Of a DNA stretch of 64,000 nt, positions 11,626-23,771 are shown piece by piece. Every line of letters begins with the position of its first letter. The stretch's first letter is position 1. The stretch comes from Embiotoca jacksoni. Taxonomy: Eukaryota; Chordata; Actinopteri; Embiotocidae. Under the pieces are notes generated by a model. That model was given only the letters and a program-made list of their open reading frames with translations, did no database searches and was not told where the DNA came from. The stretch lies in contig JAKOON010000006.1 of the NCBI GenBank assembly GCA_022577435.1, positions 16,584,001-16,648,000 of the forward strand, read 5' to 3'. The position numbers and the translations under genes are program-made.

Positions 11626-13589
11626 AAGTCAAGTCCCACAGTAACTGGTTTCCAGCTTAAATTTGGACTAAAGGTTTTGTTAGTCTGTCCACCAACAGAA
11701 AATAAATGACGTTGATAATTGGAAGCAGTGCTGAGAACTATATGATAATATTACTATGATATCATGCCCATACTGTTAATGCTAGCATGTTAATGCTGGA
11801 TACTGTTTACACAGAGGATGAAGCGTGCAGTAGGTGCCTGGAAAGTGTGAAGTTTAAGATTAAGATCAAATAAAGTTACTGCTCTTACTTTTTTATCATT
11901 AGAAAAGAGCAATCTTTTTGGTCTTGGATTTTGATCAGACAAAACAACTCATCAAGTTGGCCTCAACTTGTGAAGGCCATTTTTTTTTTCATTTTGAAGA
12001 CTAAATGATTCATCACAAAAACGATCATTATTTGCAGCCCTTTCTCTTACTTGTGTGACAGTCATGTGTAAGAAATATCTCGGTGCCTCTGAAATGCCAT
12101 CACTGGCTGCCTCGTCACCGACACTGTTTGGACAAGTTAGGATCAAGGTGGCCGGAAACAAACAGGTCCGACAGCGACACCCCACCGTGCTCTACGCAAA
12201 CTGCTCTCTGCTAACGAGCGTTCCCATGGTAATGATGACAGAGCAGGATTGGCCAAATCCCTGGTGAACGCGCCTCTTTGCCCCTACGGTGTGAGTGAAA
12301 GACTTGTGCTCTGCAGGGACTCACTGACCCTCAGGAAATTGAACTGGAAGTTAGCAACAGGGGATTATTATAGCAGGCGGTGGCGCCTTGACCTACAGCA
12401 TTACACATTTGACAGTCGGAGTGGATTGTGTTTGTTTTGGACTTGATGACCCCCCGGAAACTTGTTGACAGTTACCTCCGGTTAAAATCCTTTTCAGCTT
12501 CAGGGGATGGATTTTTATAGAACAAGGGGATAAAGCTGTGGGTATATGGCGTTGCTTAGCATTAATGGGGCCCCAACAAGCCTGCAGATGTTCCGTGGTA
12601 TAGATTGTCTAAGGACCTCTAGAGAAATAACAAAAGCTATTTCATCATTTGGTGTTTTAATGTTGCTTTGAAATGTCTCAAAGGTCTCGGGTTAAGATAC
12701 ATCATTTTTTTACGTGACCATTGTTTGTTATGTTTCTCAACTTATTTATCAAGGTTTTTCCTTTAATTTGTCACCTCTCTGTAAGCGTCCTTAAAGACTA
12801 AGGTTAAAGAAGCCTTTGGACTTCTCTTTCATCTTCTCCTCTTTAAATGGTACCCCAAACAACAGATATTCCCTCTTTAAACAAAATTGACAAGAGTTCA
12901 TTTGTTTACCTTTTTAAATGTCATTATTTTACTATGATAGTAAACCAGATATCCTTGAGTTTTGGACTGTTGGTTGTTGGACAGAACGAGACATTTGAAA
13001 ATCACAGTTTGCTGAGACTAAAGACCAAATGATTGATTGGTTACTCGAGAACATTGAAAGATTAGTGTGAGACCCATGCAAACGGAGAAGGACTCTACTC
13101 AGATCCTATTAGATTGACTGAAATTTTGACCTGGCTCGTCGTGAGACAGTAAGGACCCCTACCTCAGATCACAGAGGGTGTGGTGATCCCTATCCCTATA
13201 ATGAAGACTGATAGGGGTGGGATTGCCTCGGGGCGGGCGACAGGTGGACCTTTAGATGAAGCTCTGTGTTCATTGATGGCAGCAGGCAGATGTGTGGAAA
13301 CTGTCTCTCTGCTTTCTTTCCCTCAGGGCTTCTCCGTGTAGTATTACTCACAGGTGTGTTTCCTCCTCTGTAAATCATGTTTGACAAATGATGTCGGTTA
13401 GCGCCTTGCTGTTGGTTGGTTGTCGTCCCTTGAGTGTGAAATATATTTAAATGAATGGGATATACCACAAATCAATCACTAAGTCTTAGTTTATGACTTT
13501 AGAAAGGCAGGATTGCTGTACCTTGAGGCTGTGCACATTAACAGTGCTGACAGGAAGGTTTAGGCTCAGTTTAAAAGAATGGTTTTGGA

Positions 13590-13715
13590 ACTTAAGGAAA
13601 TACATTCATTGGCTTTCTCACAGAGTTTGATTGATACCACTCTGTATGCTGCAACTGGCAATGCTCAGGTAGCAGAGCATAAAGACATGAAACGGACAGA
13701 AACAGCTTCTATTCC
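13590..13715 (+). repeat. Remnant of a dispersed repeat (GGGAAATAC...GATACCACTCT type)
   Basis: It contains GGAAATACATTCATTGGC, TTGATACCACTCTGTATG and AGCATAAAGACATGAAACGG in the order I remember from a very common teleost repeat. Related remnants lie at about 41018-41390 and 44190-44310. It is short and diverged, and the assignment rests on pattern memory. Confidence 0.4.
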
Positions 13716-16398
13716 TAAAGTAATGTATTACTGAGGACTGACCCTGGATCTGCAAGTAATGATCCATTTACAGCTAATACTGTTGCTCACAGCCTCTTAA
13801 AACTCTTCTTTTTTTTTTTAAACTGTTTCACCTGACACCAAGATGCACAGTGTGTCCTGAAGCCTTTAATATAAATGCTGGCCTGGAGTCTGAGCTCACT
13901 TCTGATAACTTGTCAACCTGTAAATGGACGGTAAAATACAGTTATGAGCTTCAGGCTCTCACTGTGATTTTAGTTTCTTGTGAAATATGATACATTTTGA
14001 GTTTTTATACAGTTATTTGGTTTGCAGCATCTATCGGCGCTGACCCGCTGGAGCTTCATATTTCACAAGCAGACATGAGTGCTATTGATCTTCTCATTTA
14101 ACTCTTTTAAAGCAGCTCAGCACTCCTTTTAAAGCAGCTTGGATGAACAGTATAAAGAGATACTAAAGAGACACGGGAGGCGGCAGACAGTTTAACTGAT
14201 TTTGCTCCTGAGTTTCCTCCATAAAAATCTGCCGGAGTGGCCATGTCTTTGCAGCGCAGAAAGCGATGACTCGGTGTGAGGTCAGATGTTCTCAGTCTCA
14301 TGAATTAATCATGAGTGACAGTGCAGTCCAGCTCTGAGGACAGGACAGCTAAGCGTGCAGGCTGATGTTGGCAACATGAGGCCATTAGTGACGTCTGCTT
14401 TATCAATTAGTAATAAGCTGTGGGTATCAATTGGACGACGCTGCAACCCAGCGGGAAAACTGTAAAATGGTAAACTTGTGTAAGAGGCAAAGAGTTGATT
14501 CAGGAAATCACCAGAAAGTGGCCACTCGGACGGTGTTTAATGCCAAATATTTATTATTACAGCTGTTATCTGAATTATGTAATCTTGAATCTGATTATTT
14601 CTCTGGAAGCCAAATTCTTCTCTTTTAAGGGGCTGAAAGCGACGTACTATCACCACCATGCCTCTGTATAAACAAAGAAATGAATAGAAGGTAGATAAAT
14701 CAGAGAGGTATCAGGTCACTGTAGCCATGTCAACTACAGCAGTGAGTGATGTCTTCTCCTGAAACACAACCAGTTTCCCTCCAACTGAGAGCTCCGGTGC
14801 AGCCGGTGATACAGTCGAGAGGGGGGAGACTCAAAGGCTGACTTTCCTACTGGTTTTCCAGATCCACTGAACACGGTGTTCTTTAACTTGTCTTTTAAAA
14901 ACATGGAGGTGTTTGTGACAGGCTTGTCCAATGAGACACATTTTCTAAGTGTTCGTGAGTAAAACAAACAACACCACATTTTTGCTAAAGTCCCTCTTTA
15001 GCAATAATATGCACTATATAGGCATTTAATACATTGTTTATAACACACTGTAATGTACTGGTAGTTGTTTATTGATATATTTAACTCTAATTACTCCTGT
15101 AAAGTGGACGTCCACAGGATAATCCATGACAATATAATAATGGATGACAGTGTAATAATAAAAAATAAAAAAAATCATTATTACTGTTGACAAATATTAT
15201 ACTTTTATAAGAATTTAAAATGGCTTTACAGCTACGGGAAGCTACATAATGTGTTATAAACTGTTTGTTAAATGTTAAATACTTCTTTTAAATGATAAAT
15301 AGGGCGATTTAAATTGATCCTAAATTTTCCCAGTGACCAGTAATCTGTGTTTCTTGACAGATACGTAACAGAGACAAAAGGTGTATTATCTGATTCTCAC
15401 TCATTGGAGATACATCAGTCTCTGTCTATACGTCAGCCAAAAAGTTAACAGGACATTTCTGCACAGACATAACACATTGATGTTTGAGGTTAGTCAAAAT
15501 CAGTGTTTCTGTTACACAGTGAGGAGTTTATTTTTCATCTGCAGAATGTCCTGTTCAGCACATACTGTAGTAACATTTAAAAAGATGTATGTAAAAAGAA
15601 AGGAGTGAGCAATCAGCTGAGTTTTGAAGTCTTTCTACAAAAGTACTAAATTTGAGGCCTGGCCAAGTTTAATTTTTCAGTTGCTTTGGTTGAATTTGCG
15701 CTGACAAAGTGATATGACGTAATTTTTTTTCAATCTCAAGTTTTTTCTGTTGTTAATGGTGTTGCTATGTGACAGGCTCTTCACTATGGCAACAGATGAT
15801 GCTGATCTGAATACATGAGGGACTGGCGGCTGTTTTTCCAGTTTGTGTTCCTCTGATAATTCAATTTTAGTAATTAGCCTTTATAGTCTCTACAATTAAT
15901 TCAATTACAGATAAAGACAAATTATGTAAATGGTACTTATTTATTTGACATATTACCTTAACAGTCACTTAGAGGTCCAGTGTGTGTCTAATGCAAAACC
16001 ACCAGAGAACAATACACAACACATAACATGATTAAATGTGACTTTTTGTGTGTATGACATTTTGGTCTTAATCTGCAGTTACATCAGTCATCTTTTTGTT
16101 TGTGGCCCGCTACATGAAAACTGTTTAAAAAATTATACCAAACTGTGTAAAAGAAGCTAAGCTGTGTGTATAATGTCTCCAGCCATTATCCAGCCCACAG
16201 CCTGACTTCAAAGCCCTTCAATAGCAGAAAAAAAAATAGGATTTGCCATTTCGTTCACTGTGAGCCCCTTTGACTAGGTACCCCTTCTCTTTTGATCTGC
16301 CGCACCCCTTAATTTTCCCTAATTCCAGCTTGTCCATGACAACATGCATGACTACCTCTGTATAATCCTGTCCTATGTTGTTTTTGTTGCCCTTGTAG

Positions 16399-16728
16399 CC
16401 CCATGGCCGACGTCACCCCGCGCCCTCTTCCCCGGGGAGGTAACCTTCAAAGGCCTTTCTCAGCGCAATGGATGACCAGCTGAGTGATGGAGATGGACAG
16501 AATCAAAGGACACACTCCCTTCATTGTGACTAGATGAAGGGACACCCGCCTACCTCCAGCAGTGAGAGGACGCACACTGCAGCAGAGTGAACTGATGCAC
16601 CTAAAAAAAGAACAAATTAGTTCTCTGGAAATCACTTTCGAAGAAGAGGAGATACTGATCAGACTCGTGAAGTTTGTGTACTCTAGTCCTGCAGCATAGA
16701 GCTCGTATGCTGACTGTTAATCCTTGTG
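16399..16728 (+). other. fhdc1: fhdc1 5' UTR part of exon 2
   Basis: A good acceptor (T-rich tract ending CCTTGTAG) precedes 16399. The following 330 bases to the ATG contain an upstream ORF (16403-16483) and an in-frame stop at 16711-16713 before the main ATG. A possible internal donor at 16440 (GAG|GTAACC) and a weak acceptor at 16692 (CCTGCAG) could split this region, so the exact exon structure of the UTR is open. Confidence 0.5.
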
Positions 16729-17235
16729 ATGCTTGTTATGAGTTGTCCATCCACAACCAATGAGCCAGAGAGCTGCAGCAGCGAGGGCAGCAGCTGCGCC
16801 GCTTCCTCCATCACTACCTCGGACCCCTCCTCTATGTCTGGACACACCCACTCCACCTTGCCTTCCCTCGGTGACACCCCCGACAGCACCCAGCATGAAG
16901 CCCCACCTCCTCCTCCCCTGCCGCCCCCACCTCCAGGGGCACCCCCGCCCCCTCCGCCCCTGGCGACCACGTTCACCAGCCACAACGCGAGGAAAAAGCG
17001 CCGCGTGCGCAGTTTCTTCTGGAAGCCGATCCCGGAGGAGAAGGTGCGCGGAAAGCCGAACATCTGGACGCTGGCGGTGCGGCAGCAGCAGTACCAGATC
17101 GACGTTCGCTCTGTGGAGGAGCTATTCGGGCAGCAGGAGGAGGCGCTGACGGGCGTACGAGGGTCAACGCCAAGAACTGGAACCTCAGCTCATTTATCTC
17201 GAGCCCGCTCCTTTAAGGAGAGCAGCAAGGATGAG
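16729..17235 (+). CDS. fhdc1: fhdc1 first coding exon (FH1 and start of FH2)
   Basis: This exon encodes residues 1-169. It holds the FH1 stretch ([19 protein letters not shown], residues 59-77), which would bind profilin-actin. It then holds the FH2 entry [19 protein letters not shown], equivalent to human RMRSFFWKTIPEEQVRGK and containing the lasso-type Trp, and [15 protein letters not shown]. The exon ends in phase 0 at GATGAG|GTGAGT. Local GC content is far above the flanking introns. Confidence 0.95.
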
Positions 17236-20200
17236 GTGAGTGGTCGTCGTGAGACGGTAAGACTGACACAGACAGTTAAGGAGGAAGATGAAGGTTAAGT
17301 TCAGAGTTCTCGACATAACACAACACTGAGGAGATTAGACAGTACCAGAATCTTAAGCACAAAGCCACAGTACATAACTCTGTCCTGCTGCTTCTATATC
17401 AACACATCCCTGCAGGGACAAGTCAGGTAATGGTGCCAAGTAACAGTTTTTCTTTATAAAAAATAAATAAATAAATAAAATTACTTGTGTTCATAAACAG
17501 AACAAAAGCATGCTTGCGTCATTGTGTACTCCTGGAAAGAAACATGTGGACTGTAAAGCAATACCTGCGTGAGGCGCAGGGAGACTCACAGCAGTGAAGA
17601 ACTGCCACTTTGAAGTGACTCAAAACCTGAGCGGTTTGTGGGGAAGAGTTGTTACTAAAACGCTCCTTCGGGAGACTCGGATAAAGCCACAGTCTCTGCA
17701 CACACAAGCTTATCTCTCAAAACCGTCTAGCAGCTCGTCCTCGTTTAGTACATATTACCATGAATCGCATTGTCCTGCACTTTATCGACATTTGTGTCAT
17801 AGCCACAAAATCATTTTTTAAAAGATACTAGTTTATTTCACAAATTTATTTTTGAAAACTTAATCTTTAAAACTGCGTATTTGTGTCAATAAACAATTCA
17901 AAATACGAGGCATTCATTTAACAATGTTGTAAAACAGTGAAACAAAGTACTCGCTAATATTTGAGAAGCTGAAACTGCTAATTTCTTAGTTCCAAAGCAC
18001 TTTGATAAACAACTTCAATTAATTATCATAAATTGATTGGTTAAATCGATTACAGCTCTTTATTGTAGACAGGATATCTTTGTGTATGCGGAGGTTAACT
18101 TAATTACCTGGTTTCTTTCTAACTTCGCCTCACCTGTGATCTCTGTCTTTAGCTCAAACAACAGAAGTATCTAATTGCCATTTAAAAGCTGTAATTAGGT
18201 CTTGTGAGGGAGCCTTTTTAAAAATGTACGTACTGTACAGTCACCTGTTCAGAGAAGGCAGCGCAAGCCTTTGTTAATGAAGAAGGAGTGAACCACACGT
18301 GTGGCTTGGGGGAATTTCAGTGTCCTGTTTGGGGCGGGAGAGGGGGGGGGTTGGTAAGACAAGCAACAACAATCAGGAGTGCTGCTTTAAGAAGAGTGTG
18401 GGTATAACAGTGTGTTTCACTGTGTTTGTTCAACAAACTCGTGTGTCAATCCTGTTGTCTTTCTCCTTTTTTTCAGATCAGCATCCTTGACTCAAAGAGG
18501 GGGATGAACGTGGGCATTTTCCTCAAACAGTTTAAGAAGTAAGTCTTCCTCCTTCTATCTGAGGGAAAAATCCCAGAGGCACATAAACGTGCACAGATGG
18601 GTGACAAATTAAAGAAAAATAACAAACACTTTAAGTATCTTAGCGTGTCATTTTTCCAAGATGAGCTTTCAGAGCACCTTCATTACATACGGGAGTTCCT
18701 GGAGTCCAAAAAGTCTTGTTATCCCTTTATTTGATTGTTTTAATCACTGATTGTTTACTGATTGTTTAGTCATTGGGTAACATTCATTAACCCTTTGAAC
18801 CCTCTGTGGTTTTCAGGGTAATTTCACTACCTTTAGATTGAGGTTCAAAAGTTGATCAACAAAGGGGCTAACCATTCATGATATATCTTTTTTTCCCAGG
18901 ACAGTCTATGCTACTTTTTTATATTAGCCTTTATATCAAGGGGGAAAAAAATCATATGCGATTTATGTGTTTTTACATGTATTTCACCATATAATATTGT
19001 CAGTAGAGATATCTTTTTATAATTGTGTAGAGGAGTTTTCGCGGATCTGGCGATATCTGAACCATGGTTCTGAGACACTGTATGACTCAGCAATTTGAAA
19101 AAAATGTGTTCTTAATGTCCAACGGAAAATAAATGTCATGAATGTCATGAGGCACTGACATTGTTGGAAAGCTCAAATTGTGTAGTTTCATAGGATATGT
19201 GCTGCATCTCTCTGACGAGTACTCGCTGTCCAATTCAACTGAGAAGAAGGGAAACGAATTTGGATCCAATTTGCATCAATTGGGTTTTAAGGGTTGACTA
19301 GCAATAAATCATGACACATTTTTTACCCGCCTGTCTGATCACTGAAACATGCTGTTCTGAATTAAAATGACAAATTTCTTCCCATTTACCGCTGTTAAAG
19401 TTCCCATTAAAGACAACTCTGCTGTGTGGTCTTGCATAGAAACCGATGGATTTTGTTATTCTGAGGCATGTTAAATGCTGCTAGTTTGAGTTTTGGTCCA
19501 AAATATCCAATTAGTTGTTCAACTGAACTGAGCTCTTGTGACTGTGGAGGTCACCCAATATTGGAGAACCTCTCTGTTCCCTTTGTGAAATCATCTGTGC
19601 TCCTTATGTTTTCTCCACTCAGACACAGTGTTATAAACTCAGCGTTGTTGTGCTGTAGAGATGTCGGGGTCTTAAAGTCCAGAACATTAAGCTACATAAG
19701 GAGCATGTAGTGAGCTTACATAATGTGTTGTGAGCTGAAAAGCTAAATGCTCATGTATTGAGGAGAGGAATATCCTGACCCTCTTTCCAAATATTTCTCT
19801 GTGATTAGTAAACAAACACTGATCCTGAAATAACATGCTCTCACGAAAATATTCTCAGTTTCAGTTTGTGTTTTAGTGCCTGACTGAGGGACATCTATTA
19901 AAACTAATATAACTGAGGGAGATTGGGGTCAAAATCTGTGTCAGTCCCTCTAATAGATTTTCTTAGAGCTCCACTGTTTAGAATTAATTGGCTCTGGAAA
20001 TCTCAAGGTGTGTTGCACTAGAATCAGCATCGTTGTACGTAAGTTGTCCGGAGCAGAGCGCCAAAAGTGTGTTCGGTGTGTGTGTTTGCATGAGTGCTTA
20101 TTTGCATTGCTCCCCACTGTATTTTAATGATATTTGACTGTGAGACATTTTGTCCTCTGGCTAAGTATGGGCAGTGACATCATCACTTTCAGTATTTAAT

Positions 20201-23200
20201 TCTGTTTGTGGCTGTTTTAGTCATTGTAACTTCATTATTCTTCTGTCCAGTTTATTATCTGTATCCTTAAAGGGGTTTACAGATGCTTTGAATCTGTTTT
20301 CACAACATAATTGTGCAGAATTCAATGAACATTAGGCCAAAATATAATTTATATAAAATTGGAGGAGCCGCTGCTTACAGAAGTTTGTTTAACCAGCAGG
20401 AATTGAATATTTCAATGCTTAGTTTGTTGAATGGCTCTAAATATTACAATACCCATCCACCTCAGCTGCCATCAATATCACAAGGTCATCAGTGAAAAGC
20501 TTGAGTCAGAGCTTTACTCACTTCCCCCTTATTGTTGCAATCAAGAAAATAACAACACCACAGCTGCTACATTTACCTAAAACTGACCCAAAATCTAAAG
20601 GTTTGCTCATATTGTGTTACAAAAATAGAAAAAATATACTGAACTTGAGGAGGGAGGAGAAAAAGGAATGAAAAAACGGGTGTGAATCCAGATTCTCTGA
20701 AAAGTAAATGTAATGGTGCCCACCCTTACAAAAGAAAGATATTTGTGGCAAATTTGCAGCAAAATTGTGGTGGATTGCCACAAATATATTACTTTGCCAA
20801 AAAAAAATTGCCACAAGTTGGCTGATGTTGGCCACTAATGGCAAACTTTTAGAAACATTCTGGCAATAATGAGAAGTTTGCCACCACTGGCAAACATGTT
20901 CACCAGTGGTTTGCCACTAATTGCAAACTTCTAGTAATCTTCTGGTAATGAGTTTGCCGTTAATGGCAAACATGTTCACTGGTGGTTTGCCACTACAGTT
21001 TGCCACTAATGTAGCTCCTCCAGATGTGTCTTTCTCAGCTGGCAAAAGTCATCAAACTGTTCCCCCATCCACTTTTGAACAGGCCATTATGATGGAGAAA
21101 GAACTGATTTGAACCTGCAATGAATTATGTTATTTAGCTACTTTGGGGCGCCAGAAACAAGCTGGGAACACGACATGTTATCATTTTGTATGTTGATTTG
21201 AAGAAATAGTCACCCTCCTTTTCGCTCTGTTTTTGGTCTCCACCAAATCCTGAGGGAAATGTCAGGCTCTTCAGCTGCTCCACTGTGTTCACCAGTGACT
21301 CTCTAATTGTGTGTGCAGCTGAAAATGACACTATGAGAGCAGTGAGAGTGAAAAAAACAGTAAAGGTTGCAGAGCAGATTGATGAACAATGAGCTGGCAC
21401 TCACAATAACGCTCCATAAGGACGAGTGGGGCTGAAGATTCAGGTTACAGTTGTCTGAAGTTTCAAAACTGATGAATGAACCAGGAGAATTAATGCCTGT
21501 ATAAGCATTTGAAGTGCTCCATCTGTAAATGACTGAATATTGTCTATGAAAAAATTAATGGAAAGAAACATCATAAATGGTCTTTCTTAGTATAAGCTCT
21601 TCCACGCCTTCTACCAGGATTTTGAACTCTGCTGCTTTAATTTTTCTTCAACAACCATATCATTTTTCAGCAAGATAATTTGAAAATGGAGGCCGTGGCT
21701 CAGACGGTAGAGTGGGTTGCAGACTAATCAGAAGGTTGGTGGCTCGATCCCCAGCTCTTCCTGTCCACATGCCTAAGTGTCCTTGAGCAATACACTGAAC
21801 CCTAAGTTGCTCCCAATGGTGTACCATCGGTGTGTTGTAAGTCGCTTTGGATAAAAGCGTCAGCTAAATGTAATGTAAAAAATGCAGGATGAATAAAAAA
21901 AAATAATCACATACAGCACAGAGCTCTTTTCTCATGCTATGCTCGGGTAAACCATGACACAGCAACAACATCTGAAGAAAAATGTGATCTAATACTAGAA
22001 GCTGCAGCCTCGTGAGTTGAATAAACATGTGTTTGATACAGTCTCAACAAAACCTGAATGTAAAGAGTCCTGTAAAAGTTGGTATTCATCACAGAGCTAC
22101 TGTACTGGCTTGCATCATATTGTAAAGTGTCAACTTACTTGATATTGTCTGTGAAGGTTGTCTCTAATAGTCTGGTTTTATAATAGCAGTGATGTAATCA
22201 GATATAGAGTTGCAGCACTACAGACCTGGAAATATCATGAATCAGTTTCAATAGAAGCCATGACTGAGAATGCATGATGATTTTTTTTTTTTTTTTTTTC
22301 ATATTCAGCTCTGGAGACAGTTTTAAATTGTTCCAGTCAGTTTACAACATCAAATATATAAACTGGAGAAATCATCTTTAAAATATATTTCTATAAACTG
22401 CAGAGTATGATATCCATTTTATTTGTGTTGCTCATTACATCTTCATTGTCAGTATGTTTGGGTTTTTTGCCTGTTAATGACACCAGGTCAGACAGGGACA
22501 CCTAACTGTCTCGGGAACAGTTGGATGTGGTGCCTTGGTAAACAGAGGGCCCATTAAAAGAGAGCACCTGTGCCATTTATCTTTGAACTTGATCAAAATC
22601 ATCTGTCTTTCAGGTCCAACCGCTCCATTGTTGACGACATACGAATAGGAGAAGGAAAGACTTACGGAGCAGAGCTGCTCAAAGACCTGCTGAAGCTCCT
22701 TCCCGATTCAGAGGAGGTCTGTGTTTGTCTGGTTGCCTTTTAAAAAAAGTATGAATGGGATGAAGCTTTTCAACCAAAGAGCTGATGATAAAAGACGTTT
22801 ATGTGGATTAAAAACAACAGGTCCTGCTGAGCTTCTTCTTTCTCTTTATTTACGCCGCAGATTAAGAAACTACAGGCATTTAAAGGAGACCCAGACAAGC
22901 TGACACTGGTTGACTCCTTTATGTACCTCTTGATCCAGGTGCCACGGTACGTTGATTTCAATGGTGATGTACGTAGTGTTGGAAGATAAAGACTTGGGGA
23001 CTTTCCAATGAACTTATGCTGCTCCTCTCACTTATATATTTCATCTAGCAGAAGTGTTGTTTGTATTCAATCATTAGTAGGTAAAGTGCACATTTGTCAT
23101 CTCTAGGAAATGTGCATCATTCATCATCTGCATTCCTGTCGATGCTAAAAGGGTCCATCTGCAACTATAGAGAGTTGAACATATTAGTATCAGTTCATTC

Positions 23201-23709
23201 CACTAAAAGCCTGTTTTAATACTTTCTGGAAGTGACTAATCAACTTCCTGCAACTTCACTGAGTGTGACCACATTAAACTGGTGTGATTAAGGGGATGCA
23301 TCCTTGGAAGGGGTTATTAGGGAAACACAGCACGTGTTCATTGACATAAAGCAAACAAAAGTCAGTTGTTTGTACTAAATCCTGTAATTAAATGGTTTGA
23401 GAACATTTTTAAATGAGTATTTGAAGATACTAAAATGCCTATAGTAAGATATCAACATGTTAAGTCTATCTGCACTAGCTTTGGCTCCGGCCATTTTCAA
23501 AATAGGTTTCACCCTGTTAAACACGAGAGTCAACCCTCTTCCATCAGATTTAAGTCGTCTCTGCGCCGTCTCTTGACAGGTTCGAGGTCCGGATCGAGGC
23601 CATTGTCCTCCGCGAAGAGTTCATCCCTTGCTGTGCTCTGATGGGCCATGAGATCGATGTCGTCCGTGTCGCCACTAAAGGTAATAACACACTGGCTCTA
23701 CTGCCTTCT

Positions 23710-23771
<62 letters not shown>

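Larger units (their letters stand above)
1806..16398 (+). other. fhdc1: fhdc1 intron 1 (inferred)
   Basis: This is 14.6 kb without a recognisable coding exon. It holds a terminal-inverted-repeat element (4358-5442), a LINE fragment (about 6975-8060), ATATCG-type repeat DNA (8070-8340), a 16-base G run (10283-10298), a long TG microsatellite (10571-10642), a decayed repeat (11085-11625), a GC-richer patch at 12070-12450 and a repeat remnant at 13590-13715. I see nothing supportable in the remainder. The intron is only as certain as exon 1. Confidence 0.45.
18539..22613 (+). other. fhdc1: fhdc1 intron 3
   Basis: A 4.1 kb intron, rich in mobile sequence: a TTAA-flanked MITE (18791-19293), a TTTGCCACTAATGGC tandem cluster (20831-21020) and a tRNA-derived SINE (21688-21880). 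A 19-20 base T run is at about 22281-22300. No exon-like open frame with matching splice sites was seen. Confidence 0.85.

Noticed and set aside
21688..21760. Possible tRNA gene because of A and B boxes
   Set aside because: It continues into a SINE body and tail and the cloverleaf stems do not pair properly, so it is a retroposon, not a tRNA gene.
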